Positions 5,833 to 7,197 of a stretch of DNA of 7,197 bases are shown one piece after another. Both the position numbers and the translations under genes were made by a program. Source of the stretch: an uncultured Bacillus sp. GTDB taxonomy: Bacteria > Bacillota > Bacilli > Bacillales > DSM-1321. The notes beneath the pieces are model-generated. The model did not search any database. It saw only the letters and a list, made by a program, of their open reading frames with translations, and was not told where the DNA came from. The DNA lies in the NCBI GenBank assembly GCA_934215995.1, contig CAKQBC010000121.1, positions 1 to 7,197 of the forward strand, read 5' to 3'. Position 1 is the first letter of the stretch. Each line of letters starts with the position of its first letter.

Positions 5833-6707
5833 ATCCATCCATTCAGCAAATGTTAAAACGATACACTTGTGAAAACGAAAACGACTACATAAATGCAATT
5901 CGAGAAATCATCCAGGAACTGGCGTTGCAGGGTTTATGGCGGGGCAAGTTTTTTGAACATGCTGCTTTCTATGGTGGAACGGCTCTGCGCATTCTTTACG
6001 GATTGAACCGCAGTTCGGAGGATCTGGATTTTTCGCTGCTTTCTCCGAATCCGGAGTTCCACTTGTCAACATACTCCAAAGCGATAAAACGGGAACTTGA
6101 GTCATTTGGCTTTTCAACGGAATTTGTGACAAAAGAGAAGGTTCAGCATACCAATATCGAATCTGTATTTCTGAAAACTAATACAAAAATGCAACTGATT
6201 TCCATTGGTCTGCCGAATGGGATCACCAGTCGTATTCACTCCAAGACTGAATTGAAAATCAAGCTGGAGATCGACATTGATCCGCCACCGGGCTTTCAGA
6301 CGACAGTAAAGACATTGCTCCGACCGTTTCCGCACTCGGTCAGAGTTTACACCACACCTGATTTGCTTGCAGGCAAACTCCATGCGGTTCTGTGCCGCAA
6401 ATGGCGCAACCGTTCAAAGGGACGGGACTGGTACGATATGGTCTGGTATGCGGGGAACTATCCGCAGGTCCGGCTTTCGCATCTTGAAGAACGCATGCGT
6501 CAATCCGGCAACTATACAGAATCTGCGCCATTAACGCTTGAAAAACTGCACAATATCCTGTTTACCGCTGTTGAATCTGCGGATATTGATATGTTGAAAG
6601 CTGACGTTTTGCCTTTCATCAAAGATCCACGGGAACTGGAATTGTGGAGCAAAGATTTCTTCCGGGAAATAGTGCCATTATTTTCAGGCGTAGAAAAGGA
6701 CAAATAG
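5829..6707 (+). CDS. abiEii: AbiEii, type IV toxin nucleotidyltransferase (DUF1814 family)
   Basis: 292 residues, full length for the family. The nucleotidyltransferase motif YGGTALR (48-54) is followed by SEDLDFSL (63-70), giving the catalytic D65-x-D67 pair. A further acidic strand KIKLEIDIDPP (143-153) supplies the likely third acidic residue. The C-terminal family motif TPDLLAGKLHAVLCR (176-190) with GRDWYDMVWY (198-207) is intact. Characterised relatives act on tRNA or nucleotides: mycobacterial MenT toxins add nucleotides to tRNA 3' ends and stop translation, while streptococcal AbiEii was reported to bind GTP. Either way the effect is reversible growth arrest used in abortive infection or plasmid and island maintenance. 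Translation is coupled to abiEi by a 4-nt overlap, with GAGGAG at 5815-5820 as ribosome site. All key residues are present, so the toxin is expected to be active. Confidence 0.94.
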   Translation: MNPSIQQMLKRYTCENENDYINAIREIIQELALQGLWRGKFFEHAAFYGGTALRILYGLNRSSEDLDFSLLSPNPEFHLSTYSKAIKRELESFGFSTEFVTKEKVQHTNIESVFLKTNTKMQLISIGLPNGITSRIHSKTELKIKLEIDIDPPPGFQTTVKTLLRPFPHSVRVYTTPDLLAGKLHAVLCRKWRNRSKGRDWYDMVWYAGNYPQVRLSHLEERMRQSGNYTESAPLTLEKLHNILFTAVESADIDMLKADVLPFIKDPRELELWSKDFFREIVPLFSGVEKDK

Positions 6708-6785
6708 ATAAAAAAACTGGCGGATTTTGCTGAAAAACAGAGACCGTTTTTAGATTCGTGAAGTTTCCGCTGCCGAGTGAGATTC

Positions 6786-6811
6786 GCCGGTCCGAGGACC
6801 GGCTTTTTTTT
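6786..6811 (+). terminator. Intrinsic terminator of the abiE operon
   Basis: A perfect inverted repeat GCCGGTCC (6786-6793) and GGACCGGC (6796-6803) is followed directly by eight T residues (6804-6811). It sits 79 nt after the abiEii stop. No T tract follows it on the minus strand, so it acts on plus-strand transcripts only. Confidence 0.92.
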
Positions 6812-7197
6812 ACCGCCGGTTCCATTGCTGAAGTTCAATGATCGATGCAAGCTTCCGCTGCCAACCATTGTCCTCTGGCCCCTGTGCCAGGCTCTCCTAT
6901 CCTCCCGCTTCGAGAGTCATTCTTTCGGTAATAACCACGCTTTAAAAACACGGGAATCGAAATGTATAGTAAGATCTTCAAATCTTAATTTTAATATTAG
7001 ATATTCATTGTAATTTTCTTGCAATTATTTTACAAACTGTTCTATTCGGATCATCAGCAAAAAAAGTTGATCTTTGTGTATAAGTGGAATTTTTATCTTA
7101 AACATAAAAGCTTGACTTGTAATTAATATTTAAAGTGCTATTTTGTTATAAAAGATTGTTCCTCTTTGTATGGTAAATATCTGGGTTGAGGAAATAC
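6812..7197. other. Intergenic region without a supported gene; AT-rich promoter-bearing right edge
   Basis: About 150 nt of mid-GC sequence (6812-6960) shows no family-like reading frame; open frames on either strand here run through the abiE terminator or antisense to abiEii. From 6960 the base composition turns AT-rich. The region holds a repeated 12-mer ATGTATAGTAAG (6962-6973, also at 5168-5179) followed by an imperfect dyad AGTAAGAT (6968-6975) and ATCTTAAT (6982-6989). The remaining sequence up to about 7110 shows no structure I can support. Confidence 0.5.
7112..7141 (+). promoter_or_regulatory. Candidate promoter for a gene starting just beyond the right edge
   Basis: TTGACT (7112-7117, 5/6 to the -35 consensus) is followed after 18 nt by TGCTAT (7136-7141), a weak -10 of 3/6. 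A ribosome site-like GAGGAAAT lies at the very end (about 7188-7195), so a start codon probably falls just outside. An ATG at 7170 is also open to the edge but has no ribosome site in front. The flanking sequence is AT-rich, as usual for promoters. Confidence 0.4.

Noticed and set aside
6765..6862. Direct repeat TTCCGCTGCC (6765-6774 and 6853-6862)
   Set aside because: Ten bases in mid-GC sequence without flanking similarity or structure; likely coincidence.
6512..6868. Minus-strand open frame of 118 codons at the end of abiEii
   Set aside because: It is antisense to abiEii and runs through the intrinsic terminator; composition and sequence look like a shadow.
6777..7013. Plus-strand open frame of 78 codons downstream of abiEii
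   Set aside because: It starts inside the terminator hairpin region, has no ribosome site, and continues into AT-rich intergenic sequence.
1..7197. tRNA, rRNA or CRISPR array
   Set aside because: No regularly spaced repeats and no tRNA or rRNA-like segment were seen on either strand; TTCGA-type stretches near 6910 lack pairing arms.

Overview
This is accessory DNA carrying two antiphage or plasmid-stability modules, separated by mobile-element debris and a structured intergenic region. The host cannot be identified from the window. GC is moderate, Shine-Dalgarno sites are clear, and sigma70-type promoter boxes are visible. The proteins and the IS256-type remnant would suit an anaerobic gut or environmental bacterium (Lentisphaerota, Bacteroidota or similar), but that is a guess.

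Left part, minus strand (about 4602 down to 1). Four genes are packed head to tail with gaps of 2, 14 and 1 nt: a small Cro/C1-type helix-turn-helix regulator, a 980-residue SNF2-type helicase/translocase with all the classical motifs, a 387-residue SMC/OLD-like AAA ATPase, and the first 83 codons of a protein beginning with a TOPRIM/DUF4276-like GEG-x-SD motif, which runs off the left edge. The spacing and the ribosome sites inside upstream genes indicate one co-translated operon. ATPase plus TOPRIM-like partner is a recurrent defence pair, and helicases of this kind are frequent in defence islands. This combination does not match any complete named system I can recall, so it is the best candidate for something undescribed. 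It may continue past the left edge.

Middle (4603-5208). On the minus strand, upstream of the operon, there is a promoter/operator region with a 13-bp palindrome. Before that lies a compact GC-rich structured element: a hairpin, then two interleaved perfect 6-bp stems with the geometry of an H-type pseudoknot, then a T tract. Next comes the 3' end of an IS256-family transposase gene with a putative right terminal repeat. The rest of the element is gone.

Right part, plus strand (5149-6811). A complete AbiE type IV toxin-antitoxin operon: a strong promoter, a perfect 8-bp inverted-repeat operator overlapping its -10, abiEi (regulator/antitoxin), abiEii (nucleotidyltransferase toxin, overlapping by 4 nt), and a textbook intrinsic terminator.

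Right edge (6812-7197). No convincing gene. It holds a further copy of a 12-bp sequence found in the abiE promoter, now followed by a different dyad, and an AT-rich stretch with a likely promoter for a gene starting just beyond the window.

The octamer TATAGTAA occurs in three intergenic places on the same strand (operon promoter, abiE promoter, downstream of abiE). This raises the possibility that one regulator acts on both modules.
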